Assembly: GCA_028622995.1 (NCBI GenBank)
Contig: JAJQJQ010000075.1
Location: 496,001 to 560,000 of the forward strand
Length of the DNA: 64,000 nt
Direction of reading: 5' to 3'
Source of the DNA: Panagrolaimus kolymaensis
Taxonomy: Eukaryota > Nematoda > Chromadorea > Rhabditida > Panagrolaimidae
The position numbers and the translations under genes are program-made. This document shows, one piece after another, positions 14,051 to 26,749 of this stretch. Numbering within the stretch: position 1 is the first letter of the stretch; every line of letters starts with the position of its first letter. Under the pieces are notes generated by a model. It was not told the origin of the DNA. It ran no database searches and saw only the letters and a list, made by a program, of their open reading frames with translations.

Positions 14051-17000
14051 AAAAAATAAAAAGCAGAGAAAATATTTATTTTCCTTAATTTTTGGAATTT
14101 TTTACACCCGTTTTATACTATTTAATATGACCTTTACCTCCATTATTAATTTTTTTAAATTTAAAACATTGTTTAATCCTTAATTGGTGAATAAAACTTA
14201 GAGGCTCTCCGACTTTTTACTAAAAAATAAAAAGCATAGAAAATATTTATTTTCCTTAATTTTTGGAATTTTTTACACCCGTTTTTTACTATTTCATATG
14301 ACCTTTACCTCCATTATTAATTTTTGTAAATTTAAAACATTGTTTGCATCCTTCAAAGAAAAATAAAACTTTGAAGCTCTCCGACTTTTTACTAAAAAAT
14401 AAAAAGCAGAGAAAATATTTATTTTCCTTAATTTTTGGAATTTTTTACACCCGTTTTATACTATTTAATATGACCTTTACCTCCATTATTAATTTTTTTA
14501 AATTTAAAACATTGTTTGCATCCTTCAATGAAGAATAAAACTTTGAAGCTCTGCGACTTTTTACTAAAAAATAAAAAGCATAGAAAATATTTATTTTCCT
14601 TAATTTTTGGAATTTTTTACAACCGTTTTTTACTATTTCAAATGTCCTAAACCTCCATTATTAATTTTTTTAAATTTAAAACATTGTTTGCATCCTTCAA
14701 TGAAGAATAATACTTTGAAGCTCTCCGACTTTTTACTAAAAAATAAAAAGTAGAGAAAATATTTATTTTCCTTAATTTTTGGAATTTTTTACACCCGTTT
14801 TTTACTATTTAAAATGTCCTAAACCTCCATTATTAATTTTTTTAAATTTAAAACATTGTTTGCATCCTTCAATGAAGAATAAAACTTTGAAGCTCTCCGA
14901 ATTTTTACTAAAAAATAAAAAGCAGAGAAAATATTTATTTTCCTTAATTTTTGGAATTTTTTACACCCGTTTTTTACTATTTCAAATGTCCAAAACCTCC
15001 ATTATTAATTTTTTTAAATTTAAAACATTGTTTGCATCCTTCAATGAAGAATAATACTTTGAAGCTCTCCGACTTTTTACTAAAAAAATAAAAAGCAGAG
15101 AAAATATTTATTTTCGTTAATTTTTGGAATTTTTTACACCCGTTTTTTACTATTTCAAATGTCCTAAACCTCCATTATTAATTTTTTTAAATTTAAAACA
15201 TTGTTTGCATCCTTCAATGAAGAATAAAACTTTGAAGCTCTCCGACTTTTTACTAAAAAATAAAAAGCAGAGAAAATATTTATTTTCCTTAATTTTTGGA
15301 ATTTTGTACACCCGTTTTTTTCTATTTCAAATGTCCTAAACCTCCATTATTAAATTTTTTAAATTTAAAACATTGTTTGCATCCTTCAAAGAAAAATAAA
15401 ACTTTGAAGCTCTCCGACTTTTTACTAAAAAATAAAAAGCAGAGAAAATATTTATTTTCCTTAATTTTTGGAATTTTTTACACCCGTTTTATACTATTTA
15501 ATATGACCTTTACCTCCATTATTAATTTTTTTAAATTTAAAACATTGTTTAATCCTTAATTGGTGAATAAAACTTAGAGGCTCTCCGACTTTTTACTAAA
15601 AAATAAAAAGCATAGAAAATATTTATTTTCCTTAATTTTTGGAATTTTTTACACCCGTTTTTTACTATTTCATATGACCTTTACCTCCATTATTAATTTT
15701 TGTAAATTTAAAACATTGTTTGCATCCTTCAAAGAAAAATAAAACTTTGAAGCTCTCCGACTTTTTACTAAAAAATAAAAAGCAGAGAAAATATTTATTT
15801 TCCTTAATTTTTGGAATTTTTTACACCCGTTTTATACTATTTAATATGACCTTTACCTCCATTATTAATTTTTTTAAATTTAAAACATTGTTTGCATCCT
15901 TCAATGAAGAATAAAACTTTGAAGCTCTGCGACTTTTTACTAAAAAATAAAAAGCATAGAAAATATTTATTTTCCTTAATTTTTGGAATTTTTTACAACC
16001 GTTTTTTACTATTTCAAATGTCCTAAACCTCCATTATTAATTTTTTTAAATTTAAAACATTGTTTGCATCCTTCAATGAAGAATAATACTTTGAAGCTCT
16101 CCGACTTTTTACTAAAAAATAAAAAGTAGAGAAAATATTTATTTTCCTTAATTTTTGGAATTTTTTACACCCGTTTTTTACTATTTAAAATGTCCTAAAC
16201 CTCCATTATTAATTTTTTTAAATTTAAAACATTGTTTGCATCCTTCAATGAAGAATAAAACTTTGAAGCTCTCCGAATTTTTACTAAAAAATAAAAAGCA
16301 GAGAAAATATTTATTTTCCTTAATTTTTGGAATTTTTTACACCCGTTTTTTACTATTTCAAATGTCCAAAACCTCCATTATTAATTTTTTTAAATTTAAA
16401 ACATTGTTTGCATCCTTCAATGAAGAATAATACTTTGAAGCTCTCCGACTTTTTACTAAAAAAATAAAAAGCAGAGAAAATATTTATTTTCGTTAATTTT
16501 TGGAATTTTTTACACCCGTTTTTTACTATTTCAAATGTCCTAAACCTCCATTATTAATTTTTTTAAATTTAAAACATTGTTTGCATCCTTCAATGAAGAA
16601 TAAAACTTTGAAGCTCTCCGACTTTTTACTAAAAAATAAAAAGCAGAGAAAATATTTATTTTCCTTAATTTTTGGAATTTTGTACACCCGTTTTTTTCTA
16701 TTTCAAATGTCCTAAACCTCCATTATTAAATTTTTTAAATTTAAAACATTGTTTGCATCCTTCAAAGAAAAATAAAACTTTGAAGCTCTCCGACTTTTTA
16801 CTAAAAAATAAAAAGCAGAGAAAATATTTATTTTCCTTAATTTTTGGAATTTTTTACACCCGTTTTATACTATTTAATATGACCTTTACCTCCATTATTA
16901 ATTTTTTTAAATTTAAAACATTGTTTAATCCTTAATTGGTGAATAAAACTTAGAGGCTCTCCGACTTTTTACTAAAAAATAAAAAGCATAGAAAATATTT

Positions 17001-18050
17001 ATTTTCCTTAATTTTTGGAATTTTTTACACCCGTTTTTTACTATTTCATATGACCTTTACCTCCATTATTAATTTTTGTAAATTTAAAACATTGTTTGCA
17101 TCCTTCAAAGAAAAATAAAACTTTGAAGCTCTCCGACTTTTTACTAAAAAATAAAAAGCAGAGAAAATATTTATTTTCCTTAATTTTTGGAATTTTTTAC
17201 ACCCGTTTTATACTATTTAATATGACCTTTACCTCCATTATTAATTTTTTTAAATTTAAAACATTGTTTGCATCCTTCAATGAAGAATAAAACTTTGAAG
17301 CTCTGCGACTTTTTACTAAAAAATAAAAAGCATAGAAAATATTTATTTTCCTTAATTTTTGGAATTTTTTACAACCGTTTTTTACTATTTCAAATGTCCT
17401 AAACCTCCATTATTAATTTTTTTAAATTTAAAACATTGTTTGCATCCTTCAATGAAGAATAATACTTTGAAGCTCTCCGACTTTTTACTAAAAAATAAAA
17501 AGTAGAGAAAATATTTATTTTTCTTAATTTTTGGAATTTTTTACACCCGTTTTTTACTATTTAAAATGTCCTAAACCTCCATTATTAATTTTTTTAAATT
17601 TAAAACATTGTTTGCATCCTTCAATGAAGAATAAAACTTTGAAGCTCTCCGAATTTTTACTAAAAAATAAAAAGCAGAGAAAATATTTATTTTCCTTAAT
17701 TTTTGGAATTTTTTACACCCGTTTTTTACTATTTCAAATGTCCAAAACCTCCATTATTAATTTTTTTAAATTTAAAACATTGTTTGCATCCTTCAATGAA
17801 GAATAATACTTTGAAGCTCTCCGACTTTTTACTAAAAAAATAAAAAGCAGAGAAAATATTTATTTTCGTTAATTTTTGGAATTTTTTACACCCGTTTTTT
17901 ACTATTTCAAATGTCCTAAACCTCCATTATTAATTTTTTTAAATTTAAAACATTGTTTGCATCCTTCAATGAAGAATAAAACTTTGAAGCTCTCCGACTT
18001 TTTACTAAAAAATAAAAAGCAGAGAAAATATTTATTTTCCTTAATTTTTG
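14051..18050 (+). repeat. Satellite block D: 1,376 bp (8-mer) higher-order repeat, nearly three copies
   Basis: An eight-monomer unit of 1,376 bp (8 x 172) is present nearly three times. Markers repeat at exactly this distance: aatttttgtaaattt at about 14321, 15697 and 17073; gtttaatccttaatt at about 14171, 15547 and 16923; and a seven-A tract in ctaaaaaaataaaaag near 15080, 16456 and 17832. The third copy stops matching near 18055, where the expected ttttgtacacc reads ttttttacacc. The copies look almost identical by eye, suggesting recent amplification. Confidence 0.88.
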
Positions 18051-21000
18051 GAATTTTTTACACCCGTTTTTTACTATTTCAAATGTCCTAAACCTCCATT
18101 ATTAATTTTTTTAAATTTAAAACATTGTTTGCATCCTTCAATGAAGAATAAAACTTTGAAGCTCTCCGACTTTTTACTAAAAAATAAAAAGCAGAGAAAA
18201 TATTTATTTTCCTTAATTTTAGGAATTTTTTACACCCGTTTTTTACTATTTCAAATGTCCTAAACCTCCATTATTAATTTTTTTAAATTTAAAACATTGT
18301 TTGCATCCTTCAATGAAGAATAATACTTTGAAGCTCTCCGACTTTTTACTAAAAAATAAAAAGCAGAGAAAATATTTATTTTCCTTAATTTTAGGAATTT
18401 TTTACACCCGTTTTTTACTATTTCATATGACCTTTACCTCCATTATTAATTTTTTTAAATTTAAAACATTGTTGAATTCATAATTGGTGAATAAAACTTA
18501 GAGGCTCTCCGACTTTTTACTAAAAAATAAAAAGCATTGAAAATATTTATTTTCCTTAATTTTTGGAATTTTTTACACCCGTTTTTTACTATTTCATATG
18601 ACCTTTACCTCAAGAATAAATTTTTTTAAATTTAAAACATTGTTTGCATCCTTCAATGAAGAATAAAACTTTGAAGCTCTGCGACTTTTTACTAAAAAAT
18701 AAAAAGCATAGAAAATATTTATTTTCCTTAATTTATGGAATTTTTTACAACCGTTTTTTACTATTTCAAATGTCCTAAACCTCCATTATTAATTTTTTTA
18801 AATTTAAAACATTGTTTGCATCCTTCAATGAAGAATAATACTTTGAAGCTCTCTGACTTTTTACTAAAAAATAAAAAGTAGAGAAAATATATAATTTCCT
18901 TAATTTTTGGAATTTTTTACACCCGTTTTTTACTATTTAAAATGTCCTAAACCTCCATTATTAATTTTTTTAAATTTAAAACATTGTTTGCATCCTTCAA
19001 TGAAGAATAAAACTTTGAAGCTCTGCGACTTTTTACTAAAAAATAAAAAGCAGAGAAAATATTTATTTTCCTTAATTTTTGGAATTTTGTACACCCGTTT
19101 TTTATTATTTCAAATGTCCTAAACCTCCATTATTAATTTATTTAAATTTAAAACATTGTTGCATCCTTCAATGAAGAATAAAACTTTGAAGCTCTCCGAC
19201 TTTTTACTAAAAAATAAAAAGCAGAGAAAATATTTATTTTCCTTAATTTTTGGAATTTTTTACACCCGTTTTTTACTATTTGATATGACCTTTACCTCCA
19301 TTATTAATTTTTTTAAATTTAAATCATTGTTGCATCCTTAATTGGTGAATAAAACTTAGAGGCTCTACGACTTTTTACTAAAAAATAAAAAGCAGAGAAA
19401 ATATTTATTTTCCTTAATTTTTGGAATTTTTTACACCCGTTTTTTACTATTTAAAATGTCCTAAACCTCCATTATTAATTTTTTTAAATTTAAAACATTG
19501 TTTGCATCCTTCAATGAACAATAAAACTTTGAAGCTCTCCGACTTTTTACTAAAAAATAAAAAGCAGAGAAAATATTTATTTTCCTTAATTTTTGGAATT
19601 TTTTACACCCGTTTTTTACTATTTCATATGACCATTACCTCCATTATTAATTTTTTTAAATTTAAAACATTGTTGCATCCTTCATTGGTGAATATAACTT
19701 AGAGGCTCTCCGACTTTTTACTAAAAAATAAAAAGCAGAGAAAATATTTATTTTCCTTAATTTTTGGAATTTTTTACACCCGTTTTTTACTATTTCATAT
19801 GACCTTTACCTCCATTATTAATTTATTTAAATTTAAAACATTGTTGCATCCTTCAATGAAGAATAAAACTTTGAAGCTCTGCGACTTTTTACTAAAAAAT
19901 AAAAAGCAGAGAAAATATTTATTTTCGTTAATTTTTGGAATTTTGTACACCCGTTTTTTATTATTTCAAATGTCCTAAACCTCCATTATTAATTTTTTTA
20001 AATTTAAAACATTGTTTGCATCCTTCAATGAAGAATAAAACTTTGAAGCTCTGCGACTTTTTACTAAAAAATAAAAAGCAGAGAAAATATTTATTTCCCT
20101 TAATTTTTGGAATTTTGTACACCCGTTTTTTATTATTTCAAATGTCCTAAACCTCCATTATTAATTTTTTTAAATTTGAAACATTGTTTGCATCCTTCAA
20201 TGAAGAATAATACTTTGAAGCTCTCCGACTTTTTACTAAAAAATAAAAAGCAGAGAAAATATTTATTTTCCTTAATTTTTGGAAATTTGTACACCCATTT
20301 TTTACTATTTCAAGTGTCCAAAACCTCCATTATTAATTTTTTTAAATTTAAAAAATTGTTGCATCCTTCATTGGTGAATAAAACTTCGAGGCTCTCCGAC
20401 TTTTTACTAAAAAATAAAAAGCATAGAAAATATTTATTTTCCTTTATTTTTGGAATTTTTTACACCCGTTTTTTACTATTTCATATGACCTTTACCTCCA
20501 TTATTAATTTATTTAAATTTAAAACATTGTTGCATCCTTCAATGAAGAATAAAACTTTGAAGCTCTGCGACTTTTTACTAAAAAATAAAAAGCAGAGAAA
20601 ATATTTATTTTCGTTAATTTTTGGAATTTTGTACACCCGTTTTTTATTATTTCAAATGTCCTAAACCTCCATTATTAATTTTTTTAAATTTAAAACATTG
20701 TTTGCATCCTTCAATGAAGAATAAAACTTTGAAGCTCTGCGACTTTTTACTAAAAAATAAAAAGCAGAGAAAATATTTATTTTCCTTAATTTTTGGAAAT
20801 TTGTACACCCATTTTTTACTATTTCAAGTGTCCAAAACCTCCATTATTAATTTTTTTAAATTTAAAAAATTGTTGCATCCTTCAATGAAGAATAATACTT
20901 TGAAGCTCTCCGACTTTTTACTAAAAAATAAAAAGCAGAGAAAATATTTATTTTCCTTAATTTTTGGAAATTTGTACACCCATTTTTTACTATTTCAAGT

Positions 21001-21383
21001 GTCCAAAACCTCCATTATTAATTTTTTTAAATTTAAAAAATTGTTGCATCCTTCATTGGTGAATAAAACTTCGAGGCTCTCCGACTTTTTACTAAAAAAT
21101 AAAAAGCAGAGAAAATATTTATTTTCCTTAATTTTTGGAATTTTGTACACCCGTTTTTTATTATTTCAAATGTCCTAAACCTCCATTATTAATTTTTTTA
21201 AATTTAAAACATTGTTTGCATCCTTCAATTAAGAATAAAACTTTGAAGCTCTGCGACTTTTTACTAAAAAATAAAAAGTAGAGAAAATATTTATTTTCCT
21301 TAATTTTTGGAATTTTGTACACCCGTTTTTTATTATTTCAAATGTCCTAAACCTCCATTATTAATTTATTTAAATTTAAAACA
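18051..21383 (+). repeat. Satellite block E: mixed monomers, 172 to 171 bp transition
   Basis: Monomers change here from the 172 bp gtttgcatcc type to the 171 bp gttgcatcc type. A local three-monomer period of 514 bp appears (20107 and 20621). A marker monomer with ggaaatttgtacaccc and caagtgtccaaaacc occurs near 20281, 20796 and 20966. Because 171 is divisible by three, open frames lengthen from here onward; two 185-codon frames are seen at 20107-21178. Confidence 0.75.
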
Positions 21384-24300
21384 TTGTTGCATCCTTCAAT
21401 GAAGAATAAAACTTTGAAGCTCTCCGACTTTTTACTAAAAAATAAAAAGCAGAGAAAATATTTATTTTCCTTAATTTTTGGAATTTTTTACACCCGTTTT
21501 TTACTATTTGATATGACCTTTACCTCCATTTTTAATTTTTTTAAATTTAAATCATTGTTGCATCCTTCATTGGTGAATAAAACTTTGAGGCTTTCCAACT
21601 TTTTATAAATAAAAGTTGTGAATAAAAGTAATTTATTTTCTTTAATTTTTGGAATTTTTTACACCCGTTTTTTACTATTTCATATGACCTTTACCTCCAT
21701 TATTAATTTTTTTAAATTAAAATCATTGTTGCATCCTTAATTGGTGAATAAAACTTAGAGGCTCCCCGACTTTTTACTAACAAATAAAAAGCAGAGAAAA
21801 TATTTATTTTCCTTAATTTTAGGAATTTTTTACACCCGTTTTTTACTATTTCATATGTGTTTTACCTCCATTATTAATTTTTTTTAATTTAAAACATTGT
21901 TGCATCCTTCAATGAAAAATAAAACTTTGAAGCTCTCCGACTTTTTACTAAAAAATAAAAAGCAGAGAAAATATTTATTTTCCTTAATTTTTGGAATTTT
22001 TTACAACCGTTTTTTACTATTTCATATGTGTTTTACCTCCATTATTAATTTTTTTAAATTTAAAACATTGTTGCATCCTTCATTGGTGAATAAAACTTCG
22101 AGGCTCTCCGACTTTTTACTAAAAAATAAAAAGCATAGAAAATATTTATTTTCCTTAATTTTTGGAATTTTGTACACCCGTTTTTTATTATTTCAAATGT
22201 CCTAAACCTCCATTATTAATTTATTTAAATTTAAAACATTGTTGCATCCTTCAATGAAGAATAAAACTTTGAAGCTCTCCGACTTTTTACTAAAAAATAA
22301 AAAGCAGAGAAAATATTTATTTTCCTTAATTTTTGGAATTTTTTACACCCGTTTTTTACTATTTGATATGACCTTTACCTCCATTTTTAATTTTTTTAAA
22401 TTTAAATCATTGTTGCATCCTTCATTGGTGAATAAAACTTTGAGGCTTTCCAACTTTTTATAAATAAAAGTTGTGAATAAAAGTAATTTATTTTCTTTAA
22501 TTTTTGGAATTTTTTACACCCGTTTTTTACTATTTCATATGACCTTTACCTCCATTATTAATTTTTTTAAATTAAAATCATTGTTGCATCCTTAATTGGT
22601 GAATAAAACTTAGAGGCTCCCCGACTTTTTACTAACAAATAAAAAGCAGAGAAAATATTTATTTTCCTTAATTTTAGGAATTTTTTACACCCGTTTTTTA
22701 CTATTTCATATGTGTTTTACCTCCATTATTAATTTTTTTTAATTTAAAACATTGTTGCATCCTTCAATGAAAAATAAAACTTTGAAGCTCTCCGACTTTT
22801 TACTAAAAAATAAAAAGCAGAGAAAATATTTATTTTCCTTAATTTTTGGAATTTTTTACAACCGTTTTTTACTATTTCATATGTGTTTTACCTCCATTAT
22901 TAATTTTTTTAAATTTAAAACATTGTTGCATCCTTCAATGAAGAATAAAACTTTGAAGCTCTCCGACTTTTTACTAAAAAATAAAAAGCAGAGAAAATAT
23001 TTATTTTCCTTAATTTTTGGAATTTTTTACACCCGTTTTTTACTATTTCATATGACCTTTACCTCCATTATTAATTTATTTAAATTTAAAACATTGTTGC
23101 ATCCTTCAATGAAGAATAAAACTTTGAAGCTCTCCGACTTTTTACTAAAAAATAAAAAGCAGAGAAAATATTTATTTTCCTTAATTTTTGGAATTTTTTA
23201 CACCTGTTTTTTACTATTTGATATGACCTTTACCTCCATTATTAATTTATTTAAATTTAAAACATTGTTGCATCCTTCAATGAAGAATAATACTTTGAAG
23301 CTCTCCGACTTTTTACTAAAAAATAAAAAGCAGAGAAAATATTTATTTTCCTTAATTTTTGGAATTTTTTACAACCGTTTTTTACTATTTCATATGTGTT
23401 TTACCTCCATTATTAATTTTTTTAAATTTAAAACATTGTTGCATCCTTCATTGGTGAATAAAACTTCGAGGCTCTCCGACTTTTTACTAAAAAATAAAAA
23501 GCATAGAAAATATTTATTTTCCTTAATTTTTGGAATTTTGTACACCCGTTTTTTATTATTTCAAATGTCCTAAACCTCCATTATTAATTTATTTAAATTT
23601 AAAACATTGTTGCATCCTTCAATGAAGAATAAAACTTTGAAGCTCTCCGACTTTTTACTAAAAAATAAAAAGCAGAGAAAATATTTATTTTCCTTAATTT
23701 TTGGAATTTTTTACACCCGTTTTTTACTATTTGATATGACCTTTACCTCCATTTTTAATTTTTTTAAATTTAAATCATTGTTGCATCCTTCATTGGTGAA
23801 TAAAACTTTGAGGCTTTCCAACTTTTTATAAATAAAAGTTGTGAATAAAAGTAATTTATTTTCTTTAATTTTTGGAATTTTTTACACCCGTTTTTTACTA
23901 TTTCATATGACCTTTACCTCCATTATTAATTTTTTTAAATTAAAATCATTGTTGCATCCTTAATTGGTGAATAAAACTTAGAGGCTCCCCGACTTTTTAC
24001 TAACAAATAAAAAGCAGAGAAAATATTTATTTTCCTTAATTTTAGGAATTTTTTACACCCGTTTTTTACTATTTCATATGTGTTTTACCTCCATTATTAA
24101 TTTTTTTTAATTTAAAACATTGTTGCATCCTTCAATGAAAAATAAAACTTTGAAGCTCTCCGACTTTTTACTAAAAAATAAAAAGCAGAGAAAATATTTA
24201 TTTTCCTTAATTTTTGGAATTTTTTACAACCGTTTTTTACTATTTCATATGTGTTTTACCTCCATTATTAATTTTTTTAAATTTAAAACATTGTTGCATC

Positions 24301-26130
24301 CTTCAATGAAGAATAAAACTTTGAAGCTCTCCGACTTTTTACTAAAAAATAAAAAGCCGAGAAAATATTTATTTTCCTTAATTTTTGGAATTTTTTACAC
24401 CCGTTTTTTACTATTTCATATGACCTTTACCTCCATTATTAATTTATTTAAATTTAAAACATTGTTGCATCCTTCAATGAAGAATAAAACTTTGAAGCTC
24501 TCCGACTTTTTACTAAAAAATAAAAAGCAGAGAAAATATTTATTTTCCTTAATTTTTGGAATTTTTTACACCTGTTTTTTACTATTTGATATGACCTTTA
24601 CCTCCATTATTAATTTATTTAAATTTAAAACATTGTTGCATCCTTCAATGAAGAATAATACTTTGAAGCTCTCCGACTTTTTACTAAAAAATAAAAAGCA
24701 GAGAAAATATTTATTTTCCTTAATTTTTGGAATTTTTTACAACCGTTTTTTACTATTTCATATGTGTTTTACCTCCATTATTAATTTTTTTAAATTTAAA
24801 ACATTGTTGCATCCTTCATTGGTGAATAAAACTTCGAGGCTCTCCGACTTTTTACTAAAAAATAAAAAGCATAGAAAATATTTATTTTCCTTAATTTTTG
24901 GAATTTTGTACACCCGTTTTTTATTATTTCAAATGTCCTAAACCTCCATTATTAATTTATTTAAATTTAAAACATTGTTGCATCCTTCAATGAAGAATAA
25001 AACTTTGAAGCTCTCCGACTTTTTACTAAAAAATAAAAAGCAGAGAAAATATTTATTTTCCTTAATTTTTGGAATTTTTTACACCCGTTTTTTACTATTT
25101 GATATGACCTTTACCTCCATTTTTAATTTTTTTAAATTTAAATCATTGTTGCATCCTTCATTGGTGAATAAAACTTTGAGGCTTTCCAACTTTTTATAAA
25201 TAAAAGTTGTGAATAAAAGTAATTTATTTTCTTTAATTTTTGGAATTTTTTACACCCGTTTTTTACTATTTCATATGACCTTTACCTCCATTATTAATTT
25301 TTTTAAATTAAAATCATTGTTGCATCCTTAATTGGTGAATAAAACTTAGAGGCTCCCCGACTTTTTACTAACAAATAAAAAGCAGAGAAAATATTTATTT
25401 TCCTTAATTTTAGGAATTTTTTACACCCGTTTTTTACTATTTCATATGTGTTTTACCTCCATTATTAATTTTTTTTAATTTAAAACATTGTTGCATCCTT
25501 CAATGAAAAATAAAACTTTGAAGCTCTCCGACTTTTTACTAAAAAATAAAAAGCAGAGAAAATATTTATTTTCCTTAATTTTTGGAATTTTTGACAACCG
25601 TTTTTTACTATTTCATATGTGTTTTACCTCCATTATTAATTTTTTTAAATTTAAAACATTGTTGCATCCTTCAATGAAGAATAAAACTTTGAAGCTCTCC
25701 GACTTTTTACTAAAAAATAAAAAGCAGAGAAAATATTTATTTTCCTTAATTTTTGGAATTTTTTACACCCGTTTTTTACTATTTCATATGACCTTTACCT
25801 CCATTATTAATTTATTTAAATTTAAAACATTGTTGCATCCTTCAATGAAGAATAAAACTTTGAAGCTCTCCGACTTTTTACTAAAAAATAAAAAGCAGAG
25901 AAAATATTTATTTTCCTTAATTTTTGGAATTTTTTACAACTGTTTTTTACTATTTGATATGACCTTTACCTCCATTATTAATTTATTTAAATTTAAAACA
26001 TTGTTGCATCCTTCAATGAAGAATAAAACTTTGAAGCTCTCCGACTTTTTACTAAAAAATAAAAAGCAGAGAAAATATTTATTTTCCTTAATTTTTGGAA
26101 TTTTTTACACCCGTTTTTTACTATTTCAAA
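21384..26130 (+). repeat. Satellite block F: 1,368 bp (8-mer) higher-order repeat ending at the insertion
   Basis: Copies begin at 22239, 23607 and 24975, exactly 1,368 bp (8 x 171) apart. A shorter preceding copy starts at 21384 and is 855 bp (5 x 171) long. Each copy holds one aberrant monomer in which the usual aaaataaaaagcagag segment is replaced by a sequence with aaaagttgtgaataaaag (about 21608, 22463, 23831 and 25199). The catatgtgttttacc allele that dominates the right arm first appears here. The third copy differs in its last monomers and is cut by the mobile element at 26130. Confidence 0.88.
26129..26130. other. Candidate 2 bp target-site duplication, left copy (AA)
   Basis: The uninterrupted satellite reads tttcaaatgtcc at this phase. 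Left of the insert it reads tttcaaa and right of it aatgtcc, so AA is present on both sides. This fits a 2 bp duplication, though two bases of A in A+T-rich DNA is weak evidence. Confidence 0.5.
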
Positions 26131-26157
26131 CACGCAGAAAAAAATCGGTAAACTTTT

Positions 26158-26428
26158 TAATGACAAGCAAAGTAATGACACGAATTTTAATGACATGACA
26201 AGAATTTTAACGACATGACAAGCGAAGTAATGACATGACACAAAAAGTAATGTCATGACAAGCGAAGTAATGACATGACAAGAATTTTAATGACAAGGAG
26301 TTTAATGACAACAATTTTAATGACATGACAAAAAAAGTAATGACAAGAGTTGTAATGACCAAAAAATTAATGACATGACAAAAAAGGTAATGACAAAAAT
26401 TTTAATGACCAAAAAAGTAATGACAGAG
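26158..26428 (+). repeat. Subterminal TGACA / TGACATGACA repeats, left arm
   Basis: About 20 copies of TGAC(A) occur, many in the form taatgacatgacaa, spaced in 15-20 bp steps. Spacers alternate between gaatttt, gcgaag and aaaaaag. Dense short subterminal repeats are typical places for transposase binding in DNA transposons. That role is inferred here. Confidence 0.85.
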
Positions 26429-26629
26429 ATTCAATTTGGTGTAAATTCGATTTGGTGTCAATATTTCGATTCTGTAATTTTTTTTGCTTGGCCGTTTTAA
26501 AATTTGAAAAATGCAAATTTTTCAAAATTTAACAAAGTGTTATTTTTCTTCCGCTTTCCGTTTGTTTGTTTTGATTTGCCCCATGAAAATTTTGAAAAAG
26601 ACACAATTTGGAAATTTTTATAAAAAATA

Positions 26630-26635
26630 TTTATT
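26630..26635 (-). terminator. Poly(A) signal for the leftward gene, inside the left inverted repeat
   Basis: AATAAA on the minus strand (tttatt on plus) lies about 115 bp beyond the stop codon of the leftward gene. It is the exact mirror of the rightward gene's signal at 30692-30697. Confidence 0.65.
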
Positions 26636-26749
26636 ACGTCAATACAAAAAACAAGTCAATAAACAAAAAACAAGTCAATAAACAATAACAATTCAAAACA
26701 GAATACAAAGAGGAAATCAAAGAAGAAAGTCAAAAGTGGAGCGAGGATA

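Larger units (their letters stand above)
1..26130 (+). repeat. Left arm of 171-172 bp satellite array
   Basis: Head-to-tail monomers of 171-172 bp, all in one orientation, fill this stretch without interruption. Landmarks in each monomer, in order: cctccattattaat, the palindrome TTTTAAATTTAAAA, aaaacattg, gaataaaac, ctccgactttttac, aaaataaaaagca, ttattttcc, ttaatttttgg, acacccg and actattt. The 1 bp length difference comes mainly from gtttgcatcc versus gttgcatcc. Dividing by period gives about 150 copies. Variation sits at a few sites and recurs as a limited set of alleles, so blocks with different higher-order periods can be told apart (listed separately). No gene is seen in it. The last monomer is split at 26130 by the mobile element. 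Confidence 0.97.
26131..26687 (+). repeat. Left terminal inverted repeat of the element
   Basis: The inner part (about 26321-26687) pairs base for base with 30640-31006 at a constant coordinate sum of 57327, checked at several points (for example gccgttttaa at 26491 with ttaaaacggc at 30827). Further out, the left arm has about 30 bp of TGACA repeat that the right arm lacks. Pairing then resumes through the aagcgaagtaatg units. The outermost 80-100 bp are only similar in motif, apart from the terminal CACG...GAAAAAAAT. Confidence 0.9.

Noticed and set aside
269..26198. Many open frames of 60-273 codons in the left satellite arm
   Set aside because: All are phases of the same monomer, begin at ATGs inside atatg, aatga or ttggaat contexts, and end wherever a variant or the 172 bp type breaks the frame. 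None has an independent gene structure.
25993..26256. Minus-strand 87-codon frame crossing the left element boundary
   Set aside because: It joins TGACA repeat (decoded as low-complexity V/C/S/H) to reverse satellite, so it cannot predate the insertion and has no coding character.
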